Assembly (NCBI RefSeq): GCF_041725775.1
Contig: NZ_JBEUEL010000001.1
Coordinates: forward strand, 1-64,000
Length of the DNA stretch: 64,000 nt
Reading direction: 5' to 3'
Source of the DNA: Pueribacillus sp041725775
Lineage (GTDB): Bacteria > Bacillota > Bacilli > Bacillales > UBA6769
The translations under genes and the position numbers were made by a program. The notes under the pieces are model-generated. The model was not told where the DNA came from. It made no database searches and was given only the letters and a program-made list of their open reading frames with translations. Of the stretch, positions 42,565-51,414 are shown piece after piece; the stretch's first letter is position 1; each line of letters starts with the position of its first letter.

Positions 42565-43500
42565 TTGGCAAAGGTACGGACAGAAGACTTGCTTGAGAGA
42601 TTTCAATTAGAGCTGATTAGCGGCGAAGATGGACTTCATCGTCCGATCATTACGAGTGACATTTCACGACCTGGAATTGAATTAGCGGGTTTTTTTACAT
42701 ATTATCCAGCGGAGCGGTTGCAGTTACTCGGACGCTCAGAGCTTTATTTTTTTAATACGCTTGCGGATCATGTGAAACGAGATCGAATGAATAAAATTTG
42801 TAACGATGAAACACCTGGAGTTATTTTAACACGTGATTTAGAAGCTCCAAAAGAGTTAATAGAAGCTTCGAATGAAAAAGCTGTTCCCGTCATGCGGGCG
42901 AATATGACGACCACTCGTTTGTCAAGTAAATTGACGAATTTTTTAGAAAGCAGATTAGCTCCGACGACTGCGGTTCATGGCGTACTCGTAGATATTAACG
43001 GTATCGGTGTATTAATTACAGGATCAAGTGGAGTCGGTAAAAGTGAAACAGCACTCGAACTCGTGAAGCGTGGACACCAACTTGTTGCCGATGATTCAGT
43101 TGAAATTCGTCAAGAGCAGGACAATACACTTGTCGGAAGTGCACCGGAATTAATTCGACATTTACTTGAAATTCGTGGTGTCGGGATTATTAATGTGATG
43201 ACCCTATTTGGTGCGGGAGCGATTCGTCCATCGAAAAAAATCTCACTCGTCGTTCATCTCGAAGCTTGGGATCCGAAAAAGCAATACGATCGTCTAGGTC
43301 TTGATGAAGATCGTATGAAAATTTTAGATACAGAATTGACAAAATTAACGATACCTGTTCGACCTGGACGGAACCTTTCGGTCATCGTTGAAGTTGCAGC
43401 GATGAATTTCCGTTTGAAACGAATGGGTGTCAATGCAGCACAACAATTTTCTGATCGTCTTTCAGATGTGATTGACGATGGGACATTTGACGACTTTTAA
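42565..43500 (+). CDS. hprK: HPr kinase/phosphorylase
   Basis: A 311-residue enzyme that phosphorylates and dephosphorylates HPr at Ser46, setting carbon catabolite repression through CcpA. Visible: MAKVRTEDLLERF start, LTNFLESRLAPTTA, GSSGVGKSETALEL (Walker A with the catalytic region), the family signature LEIRGVGIINV and the C-terminal VRPGRNLSVIVEVAAMN. GAGGAGGAAAT places the start at TTG 42565. lgt, its usual next gene, is now 2 kb away because of the insertion element. Confidence 0.96.
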   Translation: MAKVRTEDLLERFQLELISGEDGLHRPIITSDISRPGIELAGFFTYYPAERLQLLGRSELYFFNTLADHVKRDRMNKICNDETPGVILTRDLEAPKELIEASNEKAVPVMRANMTTTRLSSKLTNFLESRLAPTTAVHGVLVDINGIGVLITGSSGVGKSETALELVKRGHQLVADDSVEIRQEQDNTLVGSAPELIRHLLEIRGVGIINVMTLFGAGAIRPSKKISLVVHLEAWDPKKQYDRLGLDEDRMKILDTELTKLTIPVRPGRNLSVIVEVAAMNFRLKRMGVNAAQQFSDRLSDVIDDGTFDDF

Positions 43501-43642
43501 CTTAATTTCCGAAAGAAGTCTCCCATCCCCAAGGAATGTGCAGGGCAATAGCCTAATGAGTAGGTGGGAGATGAATTTCGATTGGCTTTAGCTAAATGGT
43601 CTGATATCATCAGTCTAGATAGATAAAAGGATTGATATATCA

Positions 43643-44029
43643 ATGAAATTAGATAATAATAATCATTCAGTGTTCTCGCTATATTATCATCTTGTACTGG
43701 TTGTGAAAGTATCGTAGAAAAGTGTTCACTAATGAGACATCTGATTTTGCTAAAGAGATGTTCATTGAGACAAAATTACTTTGATGGAGTGGAATCATGA
43801 TAAAGATCATATCCATATTCTATTCAAAGCACATCCTAATTCTGAATTATCAAAGTTCATCAACGTTTATAAAAGCGCAAGCTCTCGATTGATAAAGAAA
43901 AATTTTCCTCAGATCAGAAAAAAGCTATGGAAAGAAATGTTTTGGTCAAGAAGTTTTTGTCTGCTTACAACAGGAGACGCTCCAATCGATGTTATAAACA
44001 CATATATTGAAAGTCAACGTCAAAAGTGA
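43643..44029 (+). pseudogene. IS200-type TnpA transposase, frameshifted
   Basis: ATG 43643 begins MKLDNNNHSVFSLYYHLVLVVK and then hits TAG at 43715; deleting one G nearby restores the family motif VVKYRRKVFTNET. A second disruption near 43780 precedes the conserved MEWNHDKDHIHILF, which holds the HUH metal-binding pair (HIH), and SRSFCLLTTGDAPIDVINTYIESQ. In this family the tyrosine in the final helix (here NTYIESQ) is the catalytic residue, so the active-site parts survive but the frame is lost. Not functional as read. Confidence 0.85.
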
Positions 44030-44040
44030 GGTAATTTGAT

Positions 44041-45136
44041 ATGATCAAGCAAAATAAAGCTTTCAAATATCGCTTGTTGCCAAATAAGGAACAAGTCGTG
44101 TTATTAGTCAAAACTTTCAGATGCGTTCGCTTTGTCTATAATAAGATGTTGGCAGAACACAAAGAAACCTATGTAAAGTTCAAAGATGATAAAGAAATGC
44201 TTAAAAAGCAAAAGTTTCCGACACCAGCCAAATATAAAGATGAATTTCCGTTTCTAAAAGAAGTAGATTCTTTAGCTTTGGCAAATGCACAAATCAACTT
44301 GCAAAATGCCTATAAAAACTTTTTCGAAGGTCGTGCGGAATTTCCTAAATACAAAAGCCGTAAACACAAGCATTCTTATACAACAAATATGGTCAACGAT
44401 AATATTAAGCTAGAAAATGGTTATATCAAATTACCCAAGTTCAAAAAGCCAATCAAAATCAAACAACATAGAGAAATTCCCGTTGATTATAAAATAAAGT
44501 CTTGTACAATCTCTAAAACAAAGACGGGCAAATACTCAATACGAGAAAGATATTGAGTCAGTAAAGATTCAAAAAGTTGTTGGTTTAGATTTTGCTATGG
44601 ACGGACTCTATGTCGAGAGTGAACAGGGTGAGAAAGCCAATTACCCACGATACTATCGACAAGCTTTAGACAAGCTAGCAAAAGCGCAACGGATTCTTTC
44701 TCGCAAAAAGAAAGATTCTTCACGCTGGGAAAAGCAACGCCTAAAAGTAGCCAAGCTACATGAAAAGACAGCGAATCAGCGTAATAACTTTCTTCATCAT
44801 AAATCAAAAGAATTGGCAAAAACTTATGATGCCGTGATCATTGAGGACTTAGATATGAACGGAATGTCCCATGCCCTCAATTTTGGAAAAAGCGTTCACG
44901 ACAATGGTTGGGGCATGTTCACGCTCTTTTTGGAGTACAAGCTAAAAGAACAAGGGAAACAGCTTGTGAAAATTGATAAATGGTTTCCTTCCACAAAGAA
45001 ATGTTCTTGTTGTGGCAAAGAAAAAGAAATGCCGTTGTCCGAACGTGTGTATAAGTGTTCTTGCGGCTTTGTATTCGATCGTGATCACAATTCAGCAATC
45101 AATATCAAAAATGAAGGATTACGCTTATTAGCATAA
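44041..45136 (+). pseudogene. TnpB (IS605 OrfB) RNA-guided nuclease, disrupted
   Basis: The first part (44041-44556) has the OrfB N-terminal helix-turn-helix region (FKYRLLPNKEQ...FVYNKML) and a later FPKYKSRKHKHSY. Around 44545 a small deletion shifts the frame: the continuing frame reads YEKDIESVKIQKVVGLDFAMDGLY to the end at 45136. RuvC residues are all visible: Asp in GLDFAMD, Glu in IIEDLDM and Asp in DRDHNSAINI, as is the zinc finger CSCCG...CSCG. Intact TnpB is a guide-RNA nuclease that helps transposon retention. This copy is split and probably inactive, although an internal start at 44597 could give the C-terminal half. Confidence 0.87.
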
Positions 45137-45204
45137 AGAACATAACTTTTGGAACAAGAGGGTTAGCTCGGTCAATTTCCTGTCGTTAGATGGGATGACC
45201 CGAG

Positions 45205-45256
45205 AAGCCCCCACTTCAAGCGACCCGTAAGGGTGGTAAGTGGTGGGAGCAGTTCA
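45205..45256 (+). repeat. Right-end hairpin of the IS605-type element (guide RNA scaffold region)
   Basis: GAAGCCCCCACTT pairs with AAGTGGTGGG; inside it ACCC-GTAA-GGGT forms a second stem. The segment ends AGCAGTTCAC. In this transposon family the 3' end of tnpB and the right end encode the omega (re)RNA, with the guide read from the adjoining flank, here starting TAAGAGTTAGTG. Expression is not known. Confidence 0.65.
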
Positions 45257-45507
45257 CTAAGAGTTAGTGTAAATCCTACTCTGAAAACTGTTCGAATATA
45301 GGGGCTTGAGACAGTCTCGACGAAATTGAGTTATGACGAAAGGACACAGAATTTTCGTTCGTAAGGCTTTATAGCTTCATGTAAAGCTTCAGTGGTCCTC
45401 TCAGTAAAGGGGGAGAACACTTTTTGCTCGTAAGTTCATGAATACTATGGTTTTACGGTTGTTCATAAAAATTTTGACAATACGTAATTAGAATCGGAGT
45501 GAAATAT
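45257..45507 (+). other. Structured leader between the element and lgt
   Basis: A 250-base non-coding stretch with several inverted repeats: GAGAC-A-GTCTC (about 45307), AGGAC with GTCCT (about 45340-45400) enclosing GCTTTA with TAAAGC. TTCGTTCGTAAG and TTTGCTCGTAAG are near-repeats. I recognise no riboswitch class. It may contain the promoter that now drives lgt, but no convincing -35/-10 pair is seen. Confidence 0.35.
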
Positions 45508-46335
45508 ATGGAGACAGAAATTGTCCCACTTGACCGAGTGGCATTTCAATTAGGGCCCATCTCAATTTATTGGTATGGAGTCATTATTGCAACAGGGGTT
45601 TTACTTGCACTCATCCTAGCAAATCGTGAAGGGAAGCGGCTTGGGTTACCGAAAGATACTTTCACGGATCTATTAATGTGGGCTGTACCGTTTGCGATTA
45701 TCGGGGCTCGTGCTTATTACGTTATTTTTGAATGGGATGCATATAAAAACAATCCGTCGAAAATTTTTGCGATATGGGAAGGCGGTATTGCGATTCATGG
45801 AGCGTTAATTGGTGCGGTTATTACAGCCATTGTGTTTGCCAGATTGAAAGGGCTGTCGTTTTGGAAACTAGCGGATATTGCTGCTCCGAGCGTGCTACTT
45901 GGACAAGCAATTGGTCGTTGGGGTAATTTTATGAACCAAGAAGCACACGGGGGTCCAGTGACACGTGAGTTTCTTGAAGGGTTAATGCTTCCTGATTTTA
46001 TTATAAATCAAATGTATATTGATGGTACGTATTATCATCCGACGTTTTTATACGAATCGTTATGGAGTTTTGCCGGTGTCATTCTATTATTGTTGTTGCG
46101 TAAAGTGAGCTTACGCCGAGGTGAGATTTTTCTAACGTATGCGATTTGGTATTCGATTGGACGTCTTTTTATCGAGGGATTGCGTACAGATAGTTTATTA
46201 GTTGGGGATACGTCGATTCGCATTGCACAAGTCGTATCGGTTCTTATCATTGTCATTGGAACAACACTTATCATCATAAGAAGAAAGCGTGGGTATTCGA
46301 AAAAACGTTATGCGGATAAGAGTAACAAATCATAG
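45508..46335 (+). CDS. lgt: Prolipoprotein diacylglyceryl transferase
   Basis: A 275-residue polytopic membrane enzyme that adds diacylglycerol from phosphatidylglycerol to the lipobox cysteine of prelipoproteins, the first step of lipoprotein maturation. Motifs: YWYGVIIATG, GGIAIHGALIG, and the Lgt signature GRWGNFMNQEAHGG with catalytic-site residues, then HPTFLYES. CGGAGTG supports ATG 45508 over GTG 45499. Substrates encoded in the window include the cytochrome c551 lipoprotein. Confidence 0.95.
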   Translation: METEIVPLDRVAFQLGPISIYWYGVIIATGVLLALILANREGKRLGLPKDTFTDLLMWAVPFAIIGARAYYVIFEWDAYKNNPSKIFAIWEGGIAIHGALIGAVITAIVFARLKGLSFWKLADIAAPSVLLGQAIGRWGNFMNQEAHGGPVTREFLEGLMLPDFIINQMYIDGTYYHPTFLYESLWSFAGVILLLLLRKVSLRRGEIFLTYAIWYSIGRLFIEGLRTDSLLVGDTSIRIAQVVSVLIIVIGTTLIIIRRKRGYSKKRYADKSNKS

Positions 46336-46380
46336 TGGATTCGCTGTTTCGATGTTAACATGTTAAAATGAAAGTTACGT

Positions 46381-46407
46381 TGCCTGCCAGTTAAGGTAGG
46401 CATTTCT
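46381..46407 (+). terminator. Probable terminator after lgt
   Basis: TGCCTGCC and GGTAGGCA form an 8-bp stem (with one G-T pair) and a 6-base loop, followed by TTTCTT. The weak T run lowers certainty. Confidence 0.55.
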
Positions 46408-46447
46408 TATATGCTTGTCGATGATCGGTTGATGCAGTTTTTCTCTT

Positions 46448-46591
46448 TATGAGTGCATCTGTCGCTGTCATTGTGGTTTTGTAGCTGATGTTGATTGGAA
46501 TGCTGCAATCAATATTAAGCGTAAAGGATTGCGGCTGTTAGCGTTAGCATTCATAATCATGCGTAGAATATGGAATAGGCTCGATAGCTAA
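46448..46591 (+). pseudogene. Remnant of a second TnpB gene (C-terminus only)
   Basis: One frame encodes YECICRCHCGFVADVDWNA then AINIKRKGLRLLALAF before a stop at 46589. This is the zinc-finger tail and last RuvC segment (D-W-N-A-A-I-N-I) of TnpB. No upstream TnpB sequence remains. It is followed at 46601-46667 by a right-end region homologous to the one after the first tnpB. Confidence 0.82.
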
Positions 46592-46623
46592 ATAAACTTC
46601 GTATCGTTAGAACGATTGTCTTA

Positions 46624-46667
46624 GAAGCCTTCACCATCAAGCAAGGTGTAGGTGGTAGGGTAGTTCA
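46624..46667 (+). repeat. Second TnpB-type right-end hairpin
   Basis: GAAGCCTTCACCATC...GGTGGTAGGGTAGTTCAT resembles GAAGCCCCCACTTC...GTGGTGGGAGCAGTTCAC at 45205-45256, and both are preceded by TCGTTAGA about 15-20 bases upstream. This marks the end of the second, nearly deleted, element. Confidence 0.65.
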
Positions 46668-46774
46668 TTAAAATTTGTTTGTATAAGAAGTAGGGAGTTG
46701 CTTTAAATCTCGTTTATTAATTCTGTCCTGTCATACAGACGAATGAGCGGGAATAAAAATAAGGATGTGAGAAC

Positions 46775-47737
46775 GTGAATACGCTCGCCACATTGAAACG
46801 AGGATTACGAGCAGGCTTAGAAACGACTTGGAATTTAGGAAAAATAATATTCCCCGTCACACTTATTGTCGGGGTTTTGCAACATACGATCGTCTTGGAA
46901 TGGCTCATCAAATTGGTGAGGCCCTTCATGTCTTTGTTCGGATTAACGGGTGAAGCTGCAATTCCACTCGTATTAGGGAATGTGCTGAATTTATATGCGG
47001 CGATCGGTGCGATGTTAACGTTAGATTTAACCGTAAAGCAAGTATTTATTATTGCGATGATGCTGTCATTTTCGCATGCCTTGCTCGTTGAGTCTAGCAT
47101 TGCAGCAAAGGTCGGCGTTAATATTTGGTTTATTGCGGCAATTCGTATCGTTCTCGCGGCATTTTCTGGATGGATCATTCATCTCGTATGGCAAGGTGGA
47201 AATGAACAAGCGAGGTACGGATTTATTCAACCATCAGGAGAGGAAATATCAGGTTCGCTGTCGATTATCTGGAATGCGGTTGAGCAAGCAACGCTTGGCA
47301 TTATTCAACTTGCGATCATCGTTATTCCGCTTATGATCGGGATACAATGGTTAAAGGAAAAGCAATGGTTAGCTGTCTTCTCTCGTTGGATGTCACCATT
47401 TACGAAAATGTTAGGTATGAAAGAAAATACGTCAACGACATTAGCAGCTGGAATTTTGTTCGGCATCTCGTTTGGAGCTGGCGTCATGCTTCAAGCTGTA
47501 AAAGAAGATGGTGTGGCTAAACGTGATTTATATTTAGCATTTATATTTCTCGTCACGTGTCATGCCGTTGTTGAAGACACGTTAATATTTATTCCACTTG
47601 GGATATCTGTTTGGCCGTTGTTGCTCATCCGTTTGACCGTTGCGATTTTAATGACTATGCTCACAGCTTCAATATGGAATCGTCTTAGTTTGGAAAGAAA
47701 GGATGTCCAATATGAAAATAAACACAGTACTTTTTGA
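46775..47737 (+). CDS. yvoD: Nucleoside recognition domain membrane protein YvoD
   Basis: A 320-residue polytopic protein with two Gate/nucleoside-recognition repeats: GEAAIPLVLGNVLNLYAAIGA and, later, AAGILFGISFGAGVMLQAV, related to SpmA/YjiH-type proteins. Transport substrate unknown. AAGGATGTGAG precedes GTG 46775. It overlaps ppaX by 26 bases, forming the conserved yvoD-ppaX-yvoF set that normally follows lgt. Confidence 0.87.
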   Translation: MNTLATLKRGLRAGLETTWNLGKIIFPVTLIVGVLQHTIVLEWLIKLVRPFMSLFGLTGEAAIPLVLGNVLNLYAAIGAMLTLDLTVKQVFIIAMMLSFSHALLVESSIAAKVGVNIWFIAAIRIVLAAFSGWIIHLVWQGGNEQARYGFIQPSGEEISGSLSIIWNAVEQATLGIIQLAIIVIPLMIGIQWLKEKQWLAVFSRWMSPFTKMLGMKENTSTTLAAGILFGISFGAGVMLQAVKEDGVAKRDLYLAFIFLVTCHAVVEDTLIFIPLGISVWPLLLIRLTVAILMTMLTASIWNRLSLERKDVQYENKHSTF

Positions 47738-48359
47738 TTTGGATGGAACGCTTATTGATACGAACGATCTCATTATCGCATCATTTGAACATACGTTAGC
47801 ACATTTTTTCCCGAATGAAAAGAAAGAATTTGATATCGTTCCTTACGTTGGTGAACCGTTAATTGATACGTTTCGCCGCATCGATGAAGTACAGGCTGTT
47901 GACATGGTTGCTATGTATCGCAAGCATAATGATGAACATCACGATAGGCTTATAAAAGAATATGACGGGGTATATGAAACCGTTCAAGAGTTGAAAAAGC
48001 AAGGTATTAAAATTGCTGTTGTTACAAATAAAGTTCGCGATGCTGCGTTAAAAGGACTTGAGCTTACTCGGCTTGATCAATTTTTTGATGTCGTCGTTTC
48101 GTTCGATGATGTCGAAAAGGCAAAACCACACGCTGAACCAATTTTAAAAGCACTTGAGGAACTTGAAGCTGAACCCGAAACAACGTTAATGGTCGGAGAT
48201 AGTCAATTTGATATTCAAGCAGGGAATCGTGCAGGCACATATACGGCGGGTGTCGCTTGGTCGTTAAAAGGAAAGGAGTTTATCGAACATCTTCAGCCTA
48301 ATTATGTCATTGATCACATGTCCGAAATTATGGATATCGTTGGAGTGGCATCACGATGA
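47712..48359 (+). CDS. ppaX: Pyrophosphatase PpaX (HAD family)
   Basis: A 215-residue HAD hydrolase. LFDLDGTLIDTND holds the nucleophile and acid aspartates, VVTNKVRDA motif II, KPHAEP motif III lysine region and MVGDSQFDIQAG motif IV. PpaX hydrolyses the pyrophosphate released when HPr kinase/phosphorylase dephosphorylates P-Ser-HPr, which explains its linkage to hprK. AAAGG is nine bases before ATG 47712; ATG 47703 is too close to it. Its stop overlaps the yvoF start (ATGA). Confidence 0.93.
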   Translation: MKINTVLFDLDGTLIDTNDLIIASFEHTLAHFFPNEKKEFDIVPYVGEPLIDTFRRIDEVQAVDMVAMYRKHNDEHHDRLIKEYDGVYETVQELKKQGIKIAVVTNKVRDAALKGLELTRLDQFFDVVVSFDDVEKAKPHAEPILKALEELEAEPETTLMVGDSQFDIQAGNRAGTYTAGVAWSLKGKEFIEHLQPNYVIDHMSEIMDIVGVASR

Positions 48360-48883
48360 GAAGGACGGAACGCTATCCTGTCAAAGGGACAAACTCTCTT
48401 TGGCAGTTGTATAAAACGGTATCCTTTTGGAAAGTGTTTAAAAATGTTATCGTCGTTGAACTCGCTCGCTTTACACCATTTATGTCATTAAAAAATTGGC
48501 TTTATCGGACCTTTCTTCGTATGCATGTCGGTGAAAATACAGCTGTTGCTTACAAAGTTGTTATGGATATTTTATTTCCAGAGCGAATTCGAATTGGAAG
48601 TAATACGATTATCGGTTTTAACTCAACAATTTTGTCGCATGAATATTTAGTCGACGAGTACCGGATAGGCGATGTCATTATCGGGGATAACGTTATGATC
48701 GGTGCAAACAGTACGATTCTTCCTGGTGTAACGATCGGCGATGGAGCTGTTGTGTCAGCAGCAACACTCGTTCATCGTGACGTTCCGCCAGGTGCGTTTG
48801 TCGGCGGAAATCCAATGCAACTCATCTATACGAAAGAACAGATGGAACAACGGAAACAAGCGCAAGAAAAGGAGAACACTTAA
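48356..48883 (+). CDS. yvoF: Hexapeptide-repeat acetyltransferase YvoF
   Basis: A 175-residue left-handed beta-helix acyltransferase. Hexapeptide repeats run from RIRIGSNTIIGFNS through VIIGDNVMIGANSTILPGVTIGDGAVV to GAFVGGNPMQLIY, the usual C-terminal cap. The acceptor is unknown. Overlaps ppaX by four bases, so co-translated. Confidence 0.9.
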   Translation: MRRTERYPVKGTNSLWQLYKTVSFWKVFKNVIVVELARFTPFMSLKNWLYRTFLRMHVGENTAVAYKVVMDILFPERIRIGSNTIIGFNSTILSHEYLVDEYRIGDVIIGDNVMIGANSTILPGVTIGDGAVVSAATLVHRDVPPGAFVGGNPMQLIYTKEQMEQRKQAQEKENT

Positions 48884-48887
48884 TGGA

Positions 48888-49153
48888 ATGATAGGAATAG
48901 GAATAGCTGTTGCCGGCTATTTCATTGGTGAAGGGTTGAAAAACTTTAAAAATCAGAAAGTAAAAAGCATTTTTGAATCGTTAGATGAGGATAACGACCA
49001 CGAACTCATTCATGAAAAAGCGGAAGCTGCATTGCAAAGGCTTTCATTCAACAACAGCCAGACGTTCCACACATCGTGATTAATGGAAATGTGTATTACC
49101 CGAAAGCGAAATTAAAGGAATGGCTATCGCAAATAGGGAATAAAAACGCTTGA
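48888..49153 (+). pseudogene. Small membrane protein gene, frameshifted
   Basis: ATG 48888 encodes one membrane helix (IGIGIAVAGYFIGEGLKNF) and a charged segment, ending out of frame at 49079. Another frame continues as QQPDVPHIVINGNVYYPKAK to a stop at 49153. Adding one T to the CTTTC run near 49040 joins them as RLFIQQQPDVPHIVING, a smooth reading of about 88 residues. The gene is immediately downstream of yvoF and its stop is inside the terminator stem. I do not recognise the family. Whether the lesion is real or a sequencing error is open. Confidence 0.65.
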
Positions 49154-49184
49154 ATCAACCTTTATTAGTGATTCAAGCGTTTTT
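49142..49184. terminator. Bidirectional terminator between the yvoF and oxidase operons
   Basis: AAAAACGCTTGAATCA and TGATTCAAGCGTTTTT form a 16-bp perfect stem serving both converging operons. Confidence 0.92.
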
Positions 49185-49199
49185 ATGTTTTTATTTTTG

Positions 49200-50894
49200 C
49201 TACCAGCTACGGATTGGCAACGACCCTGGCGCATCGCTAATAAAGATTTGATAAAACGGGACGGCATAAGCGACGATCGAAAGAATAATCGAAACGGTAA
49301 TCCACACCGACCATTTTTCCAAAATTTTTGGTGGTTCTGCAGCTTTTTCATAAACGACACCAACCGGATATTCGATCGTTTTCTCCGACTTCGGAGATAA
49401 AAAGATTAATTTTATCCAAATGTATACAACTAAGGCGATAGCGATAAATAAAATGACTCCGCCAACCGCAATCACTTGGGTATAAGATAGCCATTTTAAA
49501 CCCATTTCATGTCCACCGTAATCGCTGTAACTCGTTCGTCTCGGTGAACCTAATATTCCTGCAAAGTGCATGACGACACCCATGAGAATCATACCGACTA
49601 GCCAAAGGATACTTTGTACAATCGCAAGCTTGTTTAAATGTTTCGTAAACGTTCGACCTGTTAATACGGGAATTAACCAATACGTAATTGCAAAAAAAGT
49701 TAAAACAACAGATGTCGCAAGAGTAAGGTGAAAGTGTCCAGTTACCCACCACGTATTATGAACGACTTGGTTGAGCTGAAAGCTAGAATTAATGATACCT
49801 CCGGCTCCCCCAGGGATAAACATAAGCATTCCCATAAATGTGACAAAAAAGCGGGCATCTTTCCACGGTAATTTTTTCACCCAGCCAAATAAGCCTTTCC
49901 CACCGCGTGAACGTCCTGCGAGTTCAAATGTTGCAATGATGGAAAATGCAGTGATTAGCGAAGGGACGACGACAAGCATTGTTAAAATAACTTGGAGAAA
50001 TTTCCAAAACGATTCGACGCCGGGGTCTGTTAGCTGATGGTGAAGCCCAACGGGTACAGAAAACAAGATTAAAAGAATAAACGTTAACCGTGGCAATGAA
50101 CTACTAAAAATTTTGCCGCCGACGATTTGTGGAATGTTTACGTACCAATATATGTACGCCGGCAAAAGCCAAAAATAGACGAGGGCGTGCCCGAAATACC
50201 AAAACATCGTCCGAGTTAACGTCGAATCGACACGTTCGATAATTCCGAATGACCATGGAATAAGAAGTCCGACAACTTCAATAGCAACCATGATGCTCGC
50301 ATGTAGCCATAAAATAATGGTCGCAATCGTCATATATGCAAATAAAGGTGATGATTTACCTTTATGTTTTTTACGCCATCGGACGTATGCGGAAATCATA
50401 GCAATTGACGCTAACCAACTGCCGATAATGAGTAATGCTAGTCCGATATAATACCATGGCGAAGCGGCCATCGGCGAGTAAAAAGTATAAAGAACTGTCC
50501 CGTCATTGGTTAAGATCATAATAAACGCTAAAATGGTTCCGATAGCCATGAAATAAAAGCCAGCCCACCCAAGTCCTCTTTCTGTCGGTGTTAATTTGCC
50601 ATCTAACGTTTTTACCATACCAGAAAAGAGATAACCGACAATGAAAAAGGTAGTAAAGACGAGAGCAAGTAAGACACCATGTGCTGTTAGCAACTGATAA
50701 TACGTTAACCAGCTCGGTAATGTAATCCAACCGGCTCGTTGCGATAGTTGCAACAACCCTGCCAGTCCACCAAGAAAAACAGCAAAAAACGAAAAATAAA
50801 TATACGCCTTAATGAGATTCGAGTCTTTTTCTTCGAATGTAAAATTGGAGAAAGTGCTGTCGCTTCCACTAGCTTTAGTAGAATCTGTTGTCAT
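49200..50894 (-). CDS. ba3-type cytochrome c oxidase subunit I
   Basis: A 564-residue heme-copper oxidase catalytic subunit of the B (ba3) family with about 13 membrane helices. LLTAHGVLLALVF carries a low-spin heme ligand; the binuclear-centre histidines are in WWVTGHFHLTLATSV and in the FGHALVYFWLLPAYIYW helix. It reduces oxygen with electrons from cytochrome c and pumps protons. GGAAGTGAAAG precedes the ATG (complement of 50892-50894). Last gene of a three-gene operon with subunits IIa and II. Confidence 0.93.
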   Translation of the reverse strand: MTTDSTKASGSDSTFSNFTFEEKDSNLIKAYIYFSFFAVFLGGLAGLLQLSQRAGWITLPSWLTYYQLLTAHGVLLALVFTTFFIVGYLFSGMVKTLDGKLTPTERGLGWAGFYFMAIGTILAFIMILTNDGTVLYTFYSPMAASPWYYIGLALLIIGSWLASIAMISAYVRWRKKHKGKSSPLFAYMTIATIILWLHASIMVAIEVVGLLIPWSFGIIERVDSTLTRTMFWYFGHALVYFWLLPAYIYWYVNIPQIVGGKIFSSSLPRLTFILLILFSVPVGLHHQLTDPGVESFWKFLQVILTMLVVVPSLITAFSIIATFELAGRSRGGKGLFGWVKKLPWKDARFFVTFMGMLMFIPGGAGGIINSSFQLNQVVHNTWWVTGHFHLTLATSVVLTFFAITYWLIPVLTGRTFTKHLNKLAIVQSILWLVGMILMGVVMHFAGILGSPRRTSYSDYGGHEMGLKWLSYTQVIAVGGVILFIAIALVVYIWIKLIFLSPKSEKTIEYPVGVVYEKAAEPPKILEKWSVWITVSIILSIVAYAVPFYQIFISDAPGSLPIRSW

Positions 50895-50915
50895 TTTCTT
50901 TCACTTCCTTCTATG

Positions 50916-51395
50916 CTAATCTTCTACGATGACTTTTCCGTACATCACTTGATGTCCGATACCGCAATATTCATGACAGACAAATAAATATTCACCGGGT
51001 TCTTTGAACGTATGGGTATATTCGGTAACACGTCCAGGCTGAAGCATTAAGTTCAAGGGTGTACCTGCAATATGTAGCCCATGTAAGACATCTTTACTCG
51101 TCATTTTAAAATGCACTTTTGCTCCTTTAGGAATGGTGATCGTGTTTGGATCATAGCCAAACATAAATGAAAGCATTGTCACTTCATATTCGTTTGGTCC
51201 GATTTTTTCAACCCCCGTATTGTCAAAAGGGGGAGCTGTATCGACGAGTTCAGGTTCGATCGTTGTTTCCATTCCGTCGGGCGGATTAAGACCCATTGAA
51301 ACAGCTAATACTCCTGTGATGAGGAGAAAGATGATGAGTGAGCCGATACCGATTGTTAGCCAAATTTTCTCGAGTTTAGGCATATCTTCAAACAT
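50916..51395 (-). CDS. ba3-type cytochrome c oxidase subunit II
   Basis: A 159-residue subunit with one N-terminal membrane helix (about residues 12-33) and an outer cupredoxin domain. The CuA site is complete: the upstream histidine in VLHGLHIAG and VCHEYCGIGHQVM, which has the two cysteines, the bridging histidine and the methionine. It receives electrons from cytochrome c. AAGGAGAAAC precedes the start. Twenty-one bases separate it from subunit I. Confidence 0.94.
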   Translation of the reverse strand: MFEDMPKLEKIWLTIGIGSLIIFLLITGVLAVSMGLNPPDGMETTIEPELVDTAPPFDNTGVEKIGPNEYEVTMLSFMFGYDPNTITIPKGAKVHFKMTSKDVLHGLHIAGTPLNLMLQPGRVTEYTHTFKEPGEYLFVCHEYCGIGHQVMYGKVIVED

Positions 51396-51414
51396 GAGTG
51401 TTTCTCCTTCCTCG

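Larger units (their letters stand above)
43512..45256 (+). mobile_element. Decayed IS200/IS605-type element (tnpA + tnpB)
   Basis: Between hprK and lgt, genes that are normally adjacent, lie a broken Y1 transposase gene, a broken TnpB gene and hairpins at both sides. The left hairpin (TCTCCCA 43519-43525 with TGGGAGA 43565-43571) precedes tnpA and the right hairpin (45205-45256) follows tnpB. These elements move as single strands and make no target duplication, so the exact ends are inferred. Neither protein can be made as read. Confidence 0.8.

Noticed and set aside
44597..45136. C-terminal half of TnpB as an independent functional gene
   Set aside because: The ATG has no ribosome binding site and lies within the conserved first RuvC motif, so it is the tail of a broken gene.
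45474..45479. TTGACA before lgt as a promoter -35
   Set aside because: A -10 at normal spacing would fall in the lgt ribosome binding site and no TATAAT-like sequence is there.
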